Positions 36,900 through 46,579 of a stretch of 64,000 nt of DNA are shown here, piece after piece. Under the pieces are notes generated by a model. The model saw nothing but the letters and a program-made list of their open reading frames with translations, did not search any database and was not told where the DNA came from. The position numbers and the translations under genes were made by a program. The stretch covers positions 124,001 to 188,000 of the forward strand of contig CAVTQY010000002.1 of the NCBI GenBank assembly GCA_963736975.1. Reading direction: 5' to 3'. Position 1 is the first letter of the stretch; every line of letters starts with the position of its first letter. Origin of the DNA: CAVTQY01 sp963736975 (GTDB taxonomy: Bacteria; Pseudomonadota; Alphaproteobacteria; Acetobacterales; Acetobacteraceae).

Positions 36900-39369
36900 A
36901 TGGCGGAAAACGACGGCACAAGCGCCTCGACAGCGCTGATCGGGCCGGATGCGGTTGTCATAAAGGCAACCTCGCTGCTAGGCCCGTTCGGGTCCCGCCG
37001 CCTAGTCCGCCTACCCCCAGCAAGCGTCCCGCTTGTCAACGCCGGTGCGAACGCGCTCACCCTGGTGACACTCTCCCTCGATCCCCCGCACACCGATCGA
37101 GGCCTTGGCTCACTCGCTTCCTCGCGCCTCGAAGCGGCCGTAGGCAACCCCGTTCTAGGGCCGGGGGAAGGTGCGACTATAAGGCTTACTGGAGGCCTTC
37201 CGGGCCGGCCGGGCTCCTACGCGTCCACGCTTCGCATTCGCACAGAATCAGGCGAAATCCTGGCCATCCCGGTCACCATAGCGGTCGCCGCCAGCCCCGC
37301 CTGGGGCATCGCCTGCATGCTGCTCGGTCTCTCTTTGCTGGGCATCGTCAATGTGCTCGGCGGTGAGAGCGACGTGCAGTCCCGCCTGCGCGACGCGCTG
37401 CGCTTTCGCCAGCAGGCCCATGAATGGATGGAGCAGATGCCACCGCCAGAAGGCCGCGCGCTCGACGTGCTGGCAATGGATCGCGACTTCGCCGCCGCCG
37501 TCGCCGCGCTCAACCGCCCGCGCGGCTGGACCTTTGCGGATCATCGCATCGAAGAAGCGAATGAGCGGCTGCAGGCGGCGCAGGAAACCGAGGTGGCGTT
37601 GCGCAAAGCCGCCGCGGGCGAGACCCCGGCTGCCGCCGCGCTCAACGAGCTCGAGCATGACTGGAACGCGCTGCAGCAGCACATGACGGCCATCCGCAAG
37701 CGCCTGCAGGAGGCCGGCGATGCCCGCGCGCCGGATGGTTTCGCCTACTCCGCCAGCGCCTTTCTAGCGCGTTTCGCGCATGGCTTCCTCGCCGTGCCGC
37801 TGGACGTGCTCGCGGCGCAGATGGCGCCGGAGGTGGTGCGCGTGCAGTTCGCCGCGGACGCCGGGCGTGCCACCGAAGCGGCGGCGGCCGCCGTCACGGT
37901 GCGGCAACGGCTGCGGCGCGCGGCCGGCACGCTGGATGACCGCCTGACGCTGGTGCTCGGCTTCTATGCCGACGAACTCGGGATGATTGCGGACGATGCG
38001 CGCATCCGTCACCGCGTGGCGGTGGATAACATCCCAGAACCCGATCGCAGCGAAGTGCTCGGTCCGCTCGATCATGCCGCCCAGGTTTTGCAGGGCGACG
38101 TGTCGCTCGCCGCGTTCGCCGAGGCGCACAGGCTGGTCGTGGACGCCGGCACCGCCCTGCTGCGGGCGCAGAAGACAGTCGCCCTGGATCGCGTCAAGAA
38201 GGCGCTTGCCGCCGCCGACACGGAGACCAGCCTCGACGAGGTCGTGCAGGCCGGCGGCGAGATGCCGGCGAACCCGGATGCGGCCGCACGGCGTGCCTAC
38301 ATGCTGCGGATCGTCGCCGGCTGGCGGTCGCATCTGCAACGAATACCGGATGCCGGCGAGCGGGCCGCGCTGCAAGCCAAGGTGAATGCGCTGGACCAAG
38401 CGCTGCACGGTCCCGACCTGCATGCCGCCGCCGCCCCGCTGAAAGCTCTGCAAGCAGCCTGGTCGGATTATGTGCCGCGCCGGGTCGCGCAAATCGCCTA
38501 TACGGCGGTTGCCCCGGTCTGCGAGGAATGGCGCACTGATCTGCGCCGCCAGTTCGAACGGCCTCGAACAGAAAATGCGCCTGCTCGCCGCCGCCCCCAC
38601 CTTGGCCGATTGGGACGCGCGGCTGGGCCAGCTCCGGCTTGCCCAACTCGGTATCAAACAGGGCGATTGCAATGCGGTGATCGCATTGGGCCGCCCGACT
38701 TTGACGCTCGAAAACGACGTGTTCACCGCAGGTCTCGCCGATGCGGCGATCCCGCCCGACGCAAAGCTCGGGGCCGCCGAGAATTCTCAGGTAGCGGAGG
38801 CGATCACCCTGGCGCGCCAGCTTCTGACCGCGCCGCGGCCGCTTACCGTCACGGCGGTCACACCACCGGAGGAGCGCTACGCCGGCCGACAGGTCGTCTT
38901 CCAGGTAGGCAACCTGGATTCCGTCTGGCAGGCCGGCGTCGATATCGGTATCGATTTCGGCGACGGATCGCCGCCTTCCATTATTGGTGTCGAGGCGCTG
39001 CGTCGGCAGGGCCACGTGACGCATGTGTTTACGGGGCCGCTAACCGGCACGATGACCGTCCTGGCGGCCACGCGCTTCCGGCCCGGAACACTGCTGCCGC
39101 AGGAAACGGCACTGGGCACCGGTGATGCGCAACTGTTCATCCTGCCCTCCCCGCTTTCGCGAGCGCGCCGGTTCGCGGACGTCTTTTTCAATGCCCGCTT
39201 CATCCTCGCGCTGGCGATTGCCGGCACGGTTTATTACTGGCGCTTTGAGGCCCGTGATCGAGTCTTCGGGGCGCGCAGTTTCGATTACGTCGAGGCCTTC
39301 GCGCTCGGCTTCGCGGTCGATGCCGCGGTTACCGACCTGCCCGGCGCGATCAGTAAATTAATTGCGTGA
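36900..39369 (+). pseudogene. large two-anchor membrane protein with PKD-like domain, uncharacterised, split by a frameshift
   Basis: About 822 residues after joining two frames. Order: an all-beta N-terminal domain (about 20-130, LLGPFGSRRLVRLPPASVP to SYASTLRIRTESGE), a membrane helix (about 134-155, WGIACMLLGLSLLGIVNVLG), a long helical, partly coiled-coil section (about 160-650), a PKD-like fold (DIGIDFGDGSPPS, HVTHVFTGPLTGTMTVLA) and a second helix near the C-terminus (FILALAIAGTVYYW). The frame breaks at about 38563 after DLRRQF, explained by one extra G. I do not recognise the family. It follows the orphan response regulator by 82 bases. Confidence 0.6.
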
Positions 39370-39412
39370 GCTTTGAGTTGAATTTCGGCCGTGGGACACG
39401 CTCGCGCTGTGC

Positions 39413-40381
39413 CTAAAACCAGTTCGCCTTGTCCACCACGTTCCTAAGAGAAGCTCCTGTTTCAAACGCGCGGCAATTGTCCAGGATGATCTGGAATCGC
39501 CGCTCATCGAGATAGGGTCCGAACCCGGCGGTATGCGGCGTGATCAGCACGCCCGGTTGCGTCCACAACCCATGCTCCGGCGGCAACGGCTCGGTCTCGA
39601 ACACATCGAGCCCAGCGCCGGCGATCTCGCCCGCCTGCAACGCGGCCAGCAGGTCGTCCAGGCGCGTGGTCTTGCCGCGACCGATATTGATGAAGAACGC
39701 CGTCTGCTTCATGCGCTGGAACCGGGCGCGATGCATGAAGCCCTCGGTCGCCGGCGTATGCGGCACGGTCAGGATGACGAAATCCGCCCTTGGCAGCAGC
39801 GCGTCCAGCGCCTCCGGCGGATGCAGTTCCGCGACACCGGGAGGCGAGTCCCGGCGCCGCGCGTCGGTAGCGATGACGCGCATGCCGAAAGCCGCGGCGA
39901 GACGCGCCGTCTCCGCGCCGATCCCGCCGACGCCGACGATCAGCGCCGTCGCTTCCGGCAGGTGCACGACGCCCGTATCTAGCCGGCGCGGCTTCCATTC
40001 GCGCCTGAGCTGTTGCGGCAAGTAGGTCTGGAAGTCGCGCGCGAAGGCCAGCACGAAGGCTATGATGTGCGCGGCTATGTGGTCGTTGTAGATTTCGCGC
40101 ATGTTGGTCACGACGGCCGGGTGCGCGACCAGCTCCTTGTAGTAGTAACCGGCGGGCGGCGCCGCTTGCGGCGATTGCAGCCAGCGCAGCCGCATCGCCT
40201 TCGCCAGCAGCGGCGGTGGCAGCACGCCGTACGCTGCCTCGGCCGAGGCGATCGCCGAGTCTGCTTCCGCCTCGCTTTCGGCCACCACCACGCGCACCTG
40301 CGGCAAGGCCTGTCCCAGCCGTTTCCCCCAGGCGCGCGTGGTCTCGCTCTGCGGCGGCAGCATCAAAAAGGTGAAAGGCAT
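39413..40381 (-). CDS. D-2-hydroxyacid dehydrogenase
   Basis: A 322-residue NAD(P)-dependent dehydrogenase with the Rossmann motif ALIVGVGGIGAETARLAAAFG, the catalytic Arg region FFINIGRGKTTRLDDLL, Glu in GAGLDVFETEPLP and His in LITPHTAGFGP. The start at 40381 lies 10 bases after the VOC protein stop. The substrate is unknown; glyoxylate/hydroxypyruvate reductases are the nearest style. Confidence 0.9.
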   Translation of the reverse strand: MPFTFLMLPPQSETTRAWGKRLGQALPQVRVVVAESEAEADSAIASAEAAYGVLPPPLLAKAMRLRWLQSPQAAPPAGYYYKELVAHPAVVTNMREIYNDHIAAHIIAFVLAFARDFQTYLPQQLRREWKPRRLDTGVVHLPEATALIVGVGGIGAETARLAAAFGMRVIATDARRRDSPPGVAELHPPEALDALLPRADFVILTVPHTPATEGFMHRARFQRMKQTAFFINIGRGKTTRLDDLLAALQAGEIAGAGLDVFETEPLPPEHGLWTQPGVLITPHTAGFGPYLDERRFQIILDNCRAFETGASLRNVVDKANWF

Positions 40382-40391
40382 CCCGGCTGCT

Positions 40392-40949
40392 CTATGCGGT
40401 TGTGCGGCCGAATACCGGCAGGTCCTCGGCGCGATCCTCCAGCGCCCCATCGCCCGTGGTCGGTACCGCAACGTAGTGGTTCAAGGCCGCGTCGATATCG
40501 CCCTCCCACACTGCCCGCGCCAATTCATAGAGCAGCTCCACGCCGTAACCATTCGGGTCGCGGATATAGAGGCTATGAGTCATGCCGTGTTCGACACGGC
40601 GCTCGAACGGCACGCCGCTTTCCTTCAGGAACGCGAGCTGCTTCAGCCACGCCTCGCGGTTCGGCAGCGCGATGGCGATATGGCCGATCGGGCTGGGTTC
40701 GCCGGAGGGCAGCTTCAGACCGGGCGTATCGCAAAGCGCGACATCGTGATGATGCAGCTTGCCGTCCCGCTCGCCGCTGTAGAACCGCATCTCGCCGCGG
40801 CGGACGCCACCCAGCGCGGGCGGCACACGGCCGACCTGGCGGAACCCCAGCTTCTCGGTCCAGAATCGGTGAGATTCCTCGATATCGCGGACATTGATAA
40901 CGACGTGGTTCAGCCCCGAGGGCGTCACCGGACCGCTATTCTCCGTCAT
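40392..40949 (-). CDS. VOC-superfamily dioxygenase-like protein
   Basis: A 185-residue protein of the glyoxalase/extradiol dioxygenase fold. Its first metal-type His is in LNHVVINVRDIEESHRFW, a second in PIGHIAIALPN and the Glu in DPNGYGVELLYE, so a metal site is plausible. ATG 40949 follows GGGAGGAGA. It probably shares a transcript with the downstream dehydrogenase; the two could act in one small catabolic route, which is inference. Confidence 0.85.
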   Translation of the reverse strand: MTENSGPVTPSGLNHVVINVRDIEESHRFWTEKLGFRQVGRVPPALGGVRRGEMRFYSGERDGKLHHHDVALCDTPGLKLPSGEPSPIGHIAIALPNREAWLKQLAFLKESGVPFERRVEHGMTHSLYIRDPNGYGVELLYELARAVWEGDIDAALNHYVAVPTTGDGALEDRAEDLPVFGRTTA

Positions 40950-41057
40950 GCGTCTCCTCCCGCTCATATTGGACCACAGCATAGCCTACGGCGGAGAGGC
41001 GGTCACATTCCGCGCGGGCGCCGCAGCACCGGAGGATGTCATGGAACCGACGCCAAA

Positions 41058-41075
41058 CTGTCATGACGCTGTCGC
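41058..41075 (+). promoter_or_regulatory. Pho box (PhoB binding site)
   Basis: CTGTCAT-GACG-CTGTCGC fits the 7-4-7 direct-repeat PhoB site (consensus CTGTCAT, four bases, CTGTCAT/C). It lies 40 bases upstream of the pstS ATG. This predicts induction by phosphate starvation. Confidence 0.8.
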
Positions 41076-41115
41076 CGGCGGCGACCTAGAGCACCTCCCC
41101 TCGGAGGGGTTACAC

Positions 41116-42198
41116 ATGAGCAATCGAATGAAGCGGCCGGCCCTGGCCGGCCTTGCGATCACGGCTGCCGTTGGCGCAGGGATGCTCGCGACAGACGCCA
41201 TTCACGCCACGGCACCGGTGAACCTGCTGGAGACGGGTTCCACCCTGCTTTATCCACTGTTCAACCTTTGGGTACCGGCCTTCTCGAAGGAGCACCCGGA
41301 GCTCCGGATCACCACCCAGGGCACCGGCAGCGGCACCGGCATCTCCGAAGCGATCTCGGGCGTGGCCCAGATCGGCGCATCGGATGCGTATATGGCCGAC
41401 GCGCAGATGAAACAGCATCCCGAGATGCTGAACATCCCGCTGGCGATCTCGGCCCAGACGGTCAATTATAACGTGCCGGGACTGAACCAGGAGCATATCA
41501 AGCTGAGCGGTCCCGTTCTGGCGGGCATATATTCGGGTAAAATCGCGAACTGGGACGATCCGGCGATCGCCGGGCTCAATCCCGGAATGAAGCTGCCGCA
41601 TCACGGCATCGTACCGCTGCACCGCGCCGACGGGTCGGGCGACACGTTCATCTTCACTCAGTATCTCTCGTTCTCCACCCCGTCGTGGAGCAACGACGTG
41701 GGCTACGGCACGACAATCAGTTGGCCCGCGGTTTCGGGCGGCATCGGCGCCAACGGCAACCCGGGAATGGTGCAAGGCTGCCAGCAGACGCCTTATTGCA
41801 TCGCGTATATCGGCGTCAGCTTCGCCGCTCAAATCGAAAAGGCCGGTCTGGGTACCGCGATGCTGCAGAACAAGGTCGGCAAGTTCGTGCTGCCGACGCA
41901 ACAGACGATTTCCGCCGCGGCATCCCAGATGACGGAAAAAACCCCCAAGGACGAGCGCGTTAGCCTGATCTTCGGGCCGGGCGATGATTCCTACCCGATC
42001 ATCAACTACGAATACGCGATCGTGAATTCGCGACAGGCCAATGCGGACGTCGCCAATGCGATGAAGGCCCTGCTCGGCTGGGCGCTGGAGCCTGAGGGGG
42101 GAAGCGCGCCCAGTTTCCTGCAGAAGGTCAACTTCGTTGCCCTGCCGCCGGAGATTGTGCAACTGAGCAAGGCGCAGATCGCCAAAATCCACGGCTGA
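41116..42198 (+). CDS. pstS: phosphate ABC transporter substrate-binding protein
   Basis: A 360-residue periplasmic phosphate receptor. A signal peptide (LAGLAITAAVGAGMLATDAI) is followed by phosphate-binding motifs ETGSTLLYPL, TQGTGSGTGISEAISG, ASDAYM and HRADGSGDTFIFTQYLS. ATG 41116 lies after a GGAGG site and 40 bases after the Pho box. The frame is intact. Confidence 0.95.
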   Translation: MSNRMKRPALAGLAITAAVGAGMLATDAIHATAPVNLLETGSTLLYPLFNLWVPAFSKEHPELRITTQGTGSGTGISEAISGVAQIGASDAYMADAQMKQHPEMLNIPLAISAQTVNYNVPGLNQEHIKLSGPVLAGIYSGKIANWDDPAIAGLNPGMKLPHHGIVPLHRADGSGDTFIFTQYLSFSTPSWSNDVGYGTTISWPAVSGGIGANGNPGMVQGCQQTPYCIAYIGVSFAAQIEKAGLGTAMLQNKVGKFVLPTQQTISAAASQMTEKTPKDERVSLIFGPGDDSYPIINYEYAIVNSRQANADVANAMKALLGWALEPEGGSAPSFLQKVNFVALPPEIVQLSKAQIAKIHG

Positions 42199-42204
42199 TC
42201 CTCG

Positions 42205-43174
42205 ATGCGGCGAACGGGACTGTTTCGGCCGACCACCGTCCTGTTGTCGGCGGTCATTCCGGCAGTCCTGTTTGCGATCCTGCTGTTCCTGACGCTCTAT
42301 GCCTGGCCGGCGATCCGCTTCAACGGTCTCAGCTTCCTCGTCACCAAGACCTGGAGCCTGGGCAACCTCTACGCCTCACCAATCACCACCCGCGGCGTGC
42401 CGGCGCCGCGCGGTGCCGATTACGGCATCCTGGTCTTCATTGTCGGGACGCTGCTGTCCTCCTTCCTGGCGCTTTTGATAGCCGTCCCCGTCTCCTTGGG
42501 AGTCGCCATCTTCCTGGCAGAGGGTGTCCCGTCTCGCCTCCGTCCCACGCTCTCTTTGATCGTGGAGATGTTGGCAGTAGTGCCCAGCGTAGTTTACGGG
42601 TTGTGGGGTGTGGTCGTGCTGGTGCCCCTTGTGGGCAGCTACATCGGCCCGGCCATTTCGGCGGTGCTCGGCTTCATCCCGTTTTTCCGCGCCGCCGAGG
42701 GGGCCGGTTTCGGCCTGCTGGCCGCGGCGCTCGTGCTGGCGCTGATGGTAGTGCCGATCATTGCCAGCACGGTGCACGACGCGCTGCGGCGGGTACCGGT
42801 ACCGGTGCGCGAGGCGGCCTTTGCCATGGGCGCCACGCATTTCGAGGTGATTTCGCTCGCCGTGCTGCCGATGGTCCGCACCACCATCATCGGAGCCGTC
42901 ATCCTCGGACTTGGCCGCGCCCTGGGAGAGACCATGGCGGTGTTGATGGTGAGCGGCGGGGCGTTGAACTATCTGCCCAACACGCTGGTCAGCCCGATCA
43001 GCACCATGGCGGCCTTCATTGCGTCTCAGCTCGAACTCGGCGTTGACGGATCCCACGGAACTCGCCGTGCGGTCGCTCGCCGAAATCGCGCTCGTGTTGT
43101 TCATCATCGCGGTCATCGTCAATGTCATCGCACGCCTTCTCACCTGGAACCCTGCCAGGGCTGGCCACAGCTAG
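42205..43174 (+). pseudogene. pstC: phosphate ABC transporter permease PstC, frameshifted near the C-terminus
   Basis: The first frame reads a PstC permease with six helices and the EAA loop AAFAMGATHFEVISLAVLPM and GRALGETMAVLMVSGG. At about 43046 the frame shifts; the correct continuation is DPTELAVRSLAEIALVLFI through NVIARLLTWNPARAG, ending at the TAG at 43172-43174. One extra G in GACGGATCC explains the break. As read, the wrong frame runs to 43332. The tail overlaps the pstA start. Confidence 0.85.
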
Positions 43175-44012
43175 ACCTCGGTCGTACCGCTCACGCCGAA
43201 TTCTCAGCGGACTGGGCTGGGCGTTCTGCGTCGGCGCATTTGCGCTGGTCGCGATCCCGCTCGCCGACATTCTCATCGAAATTTTGCGTCGTGGGCTGCC
43301 GGCGCTTTCCCCACAGATTTTCACCGAGGTGACGAACGGCATCTCCGGCGGGCTGGCGAACGCCATTGAGGGCACCTTGCTGCTCAGCGGTGGCGCCCTG
43401 CTGATCGCGGTGCCTGTCGGGATCGGGGCGGGCATCTGTTTGTCCGAGTTCAGCCACGGCCGCTACGGCTCCGCCGTACGGTTCCTGGCCGACGTGCTGA
43501 CTGGGGTGCCTTCGATCGTGCTCGGCTATTTCGCCTATGTGACGATGGTGGAAGGGCTGGGCTGGCAGTTCTCCCTGTTGGCAGGTGCGATCACCCTGGC
43601 GATCATGATCGTCCCCTACCTCGCACGCATGGCCGAGCTGTCGCTGCGCCAGACGCCGAATGAGATGCGCGAGGCAAGCTACGCGCTGGGCGCGCCGGAC
43701 CGAACGGTGGTGCTGCGCGTCCTGCTACCGATCGCCTGGCCCGGCATCCTCACCGGCATCCTGCTGTCGCTGGCGATCTCGGTCGGGGAGACGGCCCCTC
43801 TGATCTACTCCGCCGGGTGGTCGAATTACATGTGGAGCGGCAAGTTCACCCACGAGCCGGTGGGCTATCTGACGTACGTGATCTGGACCTTCATCAACCA
43901 GCCTTTCCCCTCCGCCCATGCGCTGGCCTTCGCGGCGGCACTGCTGGTGATCGTGGTTGTGCTGGCGATCAATATCGCCGTGCGGCTGACGCTACGCAGC
44001 GCGCATTCCTGA
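43122..44012 (+). CDS. pstA: phosphate ABC transporter permease PstA
   Basis: A 296-residue permease, the PstC partner. It has six membrane helices and the EAA loop EASYALGAPDRTVVLRVLLP with SVGETAPLIYSAG, typical of PstA. No pstB or phoU follows before the IS630 element, so the operon is incomplete here. The start overlaps the last 53 bases of pstC. Confidence 0.93.
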   Translation: MSSHAFSPGTLPGLATARPRSYRSRRILSGLGWAFCVGAFALVAIPLADILIEILRRGLPALSPQIFTEVTNGISGGLANAIEGTLLLSGGALLIAVPVGIGAGICLSEFSHGRYGSAVRFLADVLTGVPSIVLGYFAYVTMVEGLGWQFSLLAGAITLAIMIVPYLARMAELSLRQTPNEMREASYALGAPDRTVVLRVLLPIAWPGILTGILLSLAISVGETAPLIYSAGWSNYMWSGKFTHEPVGYLTYVIWTFINQPFPSAHALAFAAALLVIVVVLAINIAVRLTLRSAHS

Positions 44013-44034
44013 ACCGGCGTACCGGCAAAAAGGA

Positions 44035-44064
44035 AGCGGGCGAGGTCGAAAAACCGCGCCCGCT
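44035..44064 (+). terminator. candidate hairpin after pstA
   Basis: The arms AGCGGGCG (44035-44042) and CGCCCGCT (44057-44064) pair around AGGTCGAAAAACCG, itself partly paired. A weak T-rich tail (GAGGTTTGG) follows. It would end the pstSCA transcript before the IS. Confidence is limited by the poor T-run. Confidence 0.45.
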
Positions 44065-44095
44065 CGAGGTTTGGCCAACAATCATACCGATCCGC

Positions 44096-45159
44096 CTAGA
44101 AACTGACCTGCTTCAGGTATGGATAGTCCGTCAGCGAGGTCAAGCGCTCTGCCGTCAGCGCGTTCCATGCTTTGCAGAGCGCGTCGAGGATGGCCTCATA
44201 GCTGTTGAGAAGCCTGTGGCTGAGATGGCGCTCGCGCAGATAGAGCCAGACGCGTTCCACCGGATTGAGTTCTGGGCTGTAGGCGGGCTGTAGCAGCAAG
44301 GAGATGGTCTTGGGCACCATCAGGTCCTCGGCGATATGCCAGCCGGCCTGATCGGCGACGATCACGGCGTGCTCGTCGCTGGCGAGCGTGGCGGCGAACT
44401 TGTCCAGGAACAGTTGCATGGCCTGCGTATTCAGTTCCGGCAGCACCAGCGCGAACGCCCGGCCGGTCTTGGGCTGAACGGTGGCGAACAGGTGAGCCCA
44501 GGTATAGCGCTGATCGCACAAGCCCGGCGGGCGCTGGCCGCGGGTGAACCAGCGATGGCAGACCCGCCCCTTCTGGCCGAACCTGGCTTCGTCCTGAAAC
44601 CAGAGTGTCAGGCGTTTGCCCGGATTGGCCGCTGCGATGCGATCCAGCTCATTTTGAAGCCCCCTTTTGCGAACGCTTCCCGCGCTGCCGGATCGGCCTT
44701 CGGGTGCGACGGCCTGGCCTTCTGCCGCGACAAGCCGAGCTTCTTCATCAGCTTGGACATGTGCCCCGCGTGGTAGCGCACGCCCCAGCGGCGCGTGACT
44801 TCATCGCACAGGTCCGCCAATGTCCATGCCGACAGGTCGGTTTTTTCCGCATCCGGACCGTCCAGCACGACCTGCCGAAGTTGCTTCATCTGCTCCTCGT
44901 CGAGCCGTGGCTTGGCGCCCGGACGGGGGCGGTCGTGTAGTCCATCCAGGCTCTCGGCGTTGTAGCGACCTACCGCGTCGTGTAACGCCTGCCGCTCCAT
45001 CCCGGCCAACCGTGCCGCCTCGGCTCGCGTCATGCCCTCGAGCGCGTTCGCGATCGCCTGCATGCGCGCCGCAGCCGTGCGATCCGGCTCCTGCCGTGCA
45101 CGCTTCCGAAGCTCCGTAGGCGATATGTCATCACGAATCACCAAGCGCTTGCCGCCCAT
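44096..45159 (-). mobile_element. IS630-family transposase in two frames
   Basis: The first frame (44608-45159) starts MGGKRLVIRDDISPTELRKR with a helix-turn-helix. The second frame (ending 44096) holds the DDE region: FQDEARFGQ near 44600, VIVADQAGWHIAEDL and YSPELNPVERVWLYLRE. The frames join at AAAA near 44647-44652 by -1 slippage, giving FKNELDRIAAA. Programmed frameshifting is known in some IS630 members; a lost base is the alternative. Terminal repeats and the TA duplication were not resolved; an eight-base inverted match CTGACCTG occurs at 44103 and CAGGTCAG at 45173. Confidence 0.85.
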
Positions 45160-45250
45160 CAGCCCACCCCATCAGGTCAGGCCGTCACCCAACCAGCGCT
45201 CCCCGCGCCGCTCCAAATCACACCCGAGTCAACAACAGTGCAGAGCGGTA

Positions 45251-45691
45251 TCACATATGGCCGGATGGTGAGAACGACCGGCCCTGCTGAGCGGCTTGCA
45301 AGCTCTGCTGGTTGAGCCGATCGACCTCGCTGTCCTGGGCGTTCGGGTTCGCTCCGCTCGACGCGTACCGGCGCGCAGTCCGCTCGCGCGTCGCGACGTG
45401 GTGCGTCATCTTCGGTTTGTGGGTCATGCTCTGCATCTGACCCTTCTGGGTCGTGCTCTGGGCGGCCTTTCCGGTCGTGTTGCTATTCGTCGCAGCGCTG
45501 GTCCCCGTGTTCGCCGGCGCGGCCGGTGCAGGAGCGGCCGGTGCGGGAGCGGCTGGCGCAGGCGCCGCGCCGCTGGTTCCGCTCGGGGCTGTGCTCTGGG
45601 TGTTGGTCTGGGCGAGGGCTGGGACTGCGGCGGTCATCGCGAAACCCAACGCCAAGGCGCTGAGCGAGGTCATCATTCGTCTAGGCGTCAT
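45251..45691 (-). CDS. secreted low-complexity protein
   Basis: A 146-residue protein with a signal peptide (MMTSLSALALGFAMTAAVPALAQ, cut after ALA) and an Ala-Pro repeat (APAPAAPAPAAPAPAAPA), then a Thr/Gln/Asn-rich part and a C-terminus with QQSLQAAQQGRSFSP. ATG 45691 follows GGAGACACAA. The family is not recognised; the role may be surface or periplasmic. Confidence 0.7.
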   Translation of the reverse strand: MTPRRMMTSLSALALGFAMTAAVPALAQTNTQSTAPSGTSGAAPAPAAPAPAAPAPAAPANTGTSAATNSNTTGKAAQSTTQKGQMQSMTHKPKMTHHVATRERTARRYASSGANPNAQDSEVDRLNQQSLQAAQQGRSFSPSGHM

Positions 45692-45787
45692 TTGTGTCTC
45701 CTTGTCCAACGCCGGACGCAGGCGGCATGGGGACACCCCGTCAGATTCGTATTGCTGGCTTACCGCTTCGATGTCCGGCCATTCATT

Positions 45788-46486
45788 TCACGTAGGAACG
45801 CAGCCGGGCGGACGCTGTTCACAAACCTGTGGTTGTTGCTCGATTTGGTTCGCCGGCGCATGGCGGCGACTTCCAAACACCTCCGCCATTTGCCGAACCA
45901 CCTCGGCCGATGAAGCCTGATCTTTCACTCGCCCCGGCAGAAGCCCCTCCGCCTCGAACATGACGAGCCCGTGGAGGGTGGACCAGACCCAGACCGTGAT
46001 TGCGTGAACTCTTTCCGCCAGTACGCGATGCGCAAGACCCTCGACGAGGAAATTAAATGTCGTGGCGGCGGCCTCTCGGAGTGGACCGTCTCCGGACGTC
46101 GGCACCAGGCGTGAGGCGAACATCAGCCGATAGACGCCCATGTTGGCGCGGCCGAAGGCGAGGTAAGCCAGGCAGCAGGCCTCGAATTTCTCGCCGTCGG
46201 GTGCACTGGCCCCCGCCTCGGCCAATTGCGCACGAAACTGCTTGAATCCGTCCGCCGCCAGGGCGGCCAGCAGTGCTTCACGATTCTCGAAGTGACGATA
46301 TGGCGCGGGCTGCGATACGCCGACGCGAGCGGCCAGGGACTTCAGCGTAATTGCTTCCGGCGGCACCGTCTCCAACGCCTCCCGCGCGGCCACGATCAAG
46401 GCCGCTCGCAGATCGCCATGATGATAGGCGTCGGCTGCCTTCACGCTGGGTGCGGCTGGTGATCCGACAGGCGGATATGCAGGCAT
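45788..46486 (-). CDS. TetR/AcrR family transcriptional regulator
   Basis: A 232-residue repressor. The N-terminal helix-turn-helix is ITLKSLAARVGVSQPAPYRHFENREALLAAL and the C-terminal part (FGRANMGVYRLMFASRL, VWVWSTLHGLVMFEAEGLLP) matches the TetR_C_33/WHG-type ligand domain. The last 30 residues are unusual in composition. It is divergent from the decayed carotenoid oxygenase, which it may once have controlled. Confidence 0.85.
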   Translation of the reverse strand: MPAYPPVGSPAAPSVKAADAYHHGDLRAALIVAAREALETVPPEAITLKSLAARVGVSQPAPYRHFENREALLAALAADGFKQFRAQLAEAGASAPDGEKFEACCLAYLAFGRANMGVYRLMFASRLVPTSGDGPLREAAATTFNFLVEGLAHRVLAERVHAITVWVWSTLHGLVMFEAEGLLPGRVKDQASSAEVVRQMAEVFGSRRHAPANQIEQQPQVCEQRPPGCVPT

Positions 46487-46579
46487 GTAATTCTCTATAG
46501 CTTTTGGCCGACGGCCGCGCGGGACCCATGATGTGATCCGATATCACATTGCAGCAGGACCGCCACGTCCGCGCCAGTA

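Noticed and set aside
44103..45180. Terminal inverted repeats of the IS630 element
   Set aside because: Only an eight-base match was found by eye and its flanks diverge, so the IS ends are left unassigned.
45520..45570. Tandem DNA repeat in the secreted protein
   Set aside because: The Ala-Pro repeats reflect a short coding low-complexity run (GCCGGTGCAGGAGCG units), not a dispersed or VNTR element worth a separate entry.
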